From Rikenellaceae bacterium (GTDB lineage Bacteria > Bacteroidota > Bacteroidia > Bacteroidales > UBA932), in assembly GCA_900769385.1 (NCBI GenBank), contig CAAGGO010000386.1, forward strand, positions 1-6,627: a DNA stretch of 6,627 nucleotides, given 5' to 3'. Position numbers and translations under genes: made by a program. Each line of letters begins with the position of its first letter. The first letter of the stretch is position 1. Below are positions 5,792-6,627 of this stretch, piece by piece. The notes beneath the pieces are model-generated. The model made no database searches. It was not told the DNA's origin and worked only from the letters and a program-made list of their open reading frames with translations.

Positions 5792-6627
5792 ATGCGCATT
5801 TCTAAAATTTTTATGGCAATTGCAGCATCAGTAATGTTGCTGTCTGCCTGTGCTCCAACCCCGGAGCAAAAAACAGATGAAGCCATCAATTCTGTTCTAA
5901 ACGAGTTTCAGGCTGTTGGCATTGCAGCTGCAGTGGTCAAAAACGGAGAGATAGTCTACAATAAGTCTTTTGGCTATAAAGATCTTGAAAACAAGACACC
6001 ACTTGCAAATGACAACGTAATGAGAATTGCATCAATCTCAAAATCATTTACAGCAACTTCACTGATGCAGCTTGTTGATAAAGGAATCATCTCATTGGAT
6101 GACGATGTAAGCAATCTTATAGGATTCAAAATCAGAAATCCTCATCATCCCGATATCCCAATCACTTTAAGAATGGTTCTTTCCCACACAGCCAGCATCA
6201 AGGATAAAGAGGATTATTTCACATTGGACCACCTGAATCCTTCAGTATACGGAGATTGCATTGAGTCTTACTATGAATACAAACCTGGTGAGGATTACAA
6301 CTACTCAAATATGGGCTTGAACCTTGCCGGCACCATTTTGGAGAAGGTATCGGGAGTAAGATTTGATGATTACGTAAGGGAGAATGTAATATGGAAACTT
6401 GGCCTTTACGGAGGACACAACATTGACTCTCTTGATGCAAACAAATTTGCTTGGATATACTCAGTTGAGGATGGAGAGTTTGTAAAATCTGAGGGAGCAT
6501 ACAGAAGCAGATCTGAGGATATGCCGGGTTATGTATTCGGATACTCTTCCCCTATCTTCTCCCCTACTGGCGGTGTTAAGATTTCTGCTCAGGATTTGGC
6601 AAAATATATGATGATGCATATGAACTA
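5792..6627 (+). CDS. Lipoprotein serine hydrolase, beta-lactamase class C / peptidase S12 type (3' end outside the window)
   Basis: The gene runs open from the ATG at 5792 to the right edge (278 complete codons, no stop). The N-terminus MRISKIFMAIAASVMLLSAC carries a lipobox LSAC at 17-20, so Cys20 should be lipidated. The residues after it (APTPEQ) lack the acidic export signal often seen in surface lipoproteins of this phylum, which weakly favours a periplasmic location. The catalytic SxxK motif is S81-I-S-K84 (RIASISKSFTATSL) and the YxN motif is Y171-S-N173 (YNYSNMGLNLAG). Other class C features are VLSHTAS (129-135) and the GGVKISAQDLAKY block (260-272). The third K/HxG motif would lie beyond the edge. 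Family members include D-Ala-D-Ala carboxypeptidases, D-aminopeptidases, esterases and AmpC-type beta-lactamases; the sequence does not decide among them, and a housekeeping peptidase or esterase is likelier than a resistance enzyme. No shadow frame on the other strand competes with it. Confidence 0.92.
   Translation, partial: MRISKIFMAIAASVMLLSACAPTPEQKTDEAINSVLNEFQAVGIAAAVVKNGEIVYNKSFGYKDLENKTPLANDNVMRIASISKSFTATSLMQLVDKGIISLDDDVSNLIGFKIRNPHHPDIPITLRMVLSHTASIKDKEDYFTLDHLNPSVYGDCIESYYEYKPGEDYNYSNMGLNLAGTILEKVSGVRFDDYVRENVIWKLGLYGGHNIDSLDANKFAWIYSVEDGEFVKSEGAYRSRSEDMPGYVFGYSSPIFSPTGGVKISAQDLAKYMMMHMN

Noticed and set aside
5792..6627. Possible antibiotic-resistance beta-lactamase
   Set aside because: SxxK and YxN are shared by the whole class C/S12 superfamily. 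The lipoprotein signal and the peptidase neighbourhood fit a housekeeping peptidase or esterase better, and the third motif is not in the window.

Overview
The window looks like chromosomal DNA from a member of the Bacteroidota, most likely Bacteroidales. Three things support this. The intergenic gaps carry the -7 promoter word TAnnTTTG typical of that phylum. The starts are preceded by A-rich leaders rather than Shine-Dalgarno sequences. The N-terminus of ribosomal protein L3 and the PurF-like protein both resemble Bacteroidales versions as I remember them; no database search was possible. There is no sign of a mobile element, CRISPR array, tRNA or rRNA.

Layout from left to right. Positions 1-92 (minus) are the first 30 codons of rplC (ribosomal protein L3), running off the left edge. 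Positions 93-414 are a divergent intergenic region. It holds a good minus-strand promoter, a GC-rich hairpin at the predicted 5' end of the rplC transcript, a 14-base palindrome in the rplC leader, and a -7 box for the rightward gene. Positions 415-1836 (plus) encode a 473-residue PurF-like amidophosphoribosyltransferase. A terminator-like hairpin lies at 1863-1891. Positions 1910-4000 (plus) encode a secreted M28-type metallopeptidase-like protein. A strong bidirectional terminator at 4024-4056 separates it from a convergent gene at 4078-5709 (minus), a secreted C69 family dipeptidase. A compact divergent promoter region at 5710-5791 then leads into a partial lipoprotein serine hydrolase of the beta-lactamase class C / S12 type (5792 to the right edge).

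Together, the right two thirds form a neighbourhood of exported hydrolases: an M28 peptidase-like protein, a C69 dipeptidase and an S12-type serine hydrolase. This suits an organism that degrades peptides in the periplasm, though the genes are not all one operon. The left third joins a ribosomal protein operon to a purine-type enzyme.

The most interesting signal is the PurF-like protein. It keeps the PRPP-binding loop and the cysteines expected to bind an Fe-S cluster. The glutaminase half has lost the N-terminal cysteine nucleophile, the HVRYPTAG arginine segment and the NGN oxyanion segment, and the flexible loop that couples the two active sites has been rewritten. It is probably a paralogue that no longer uses glutamine. 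Secondary points are the absence of rpsJ upstream of rplC, the structured rplC leader, and non-standard catalytic positions in the M28-like protein.
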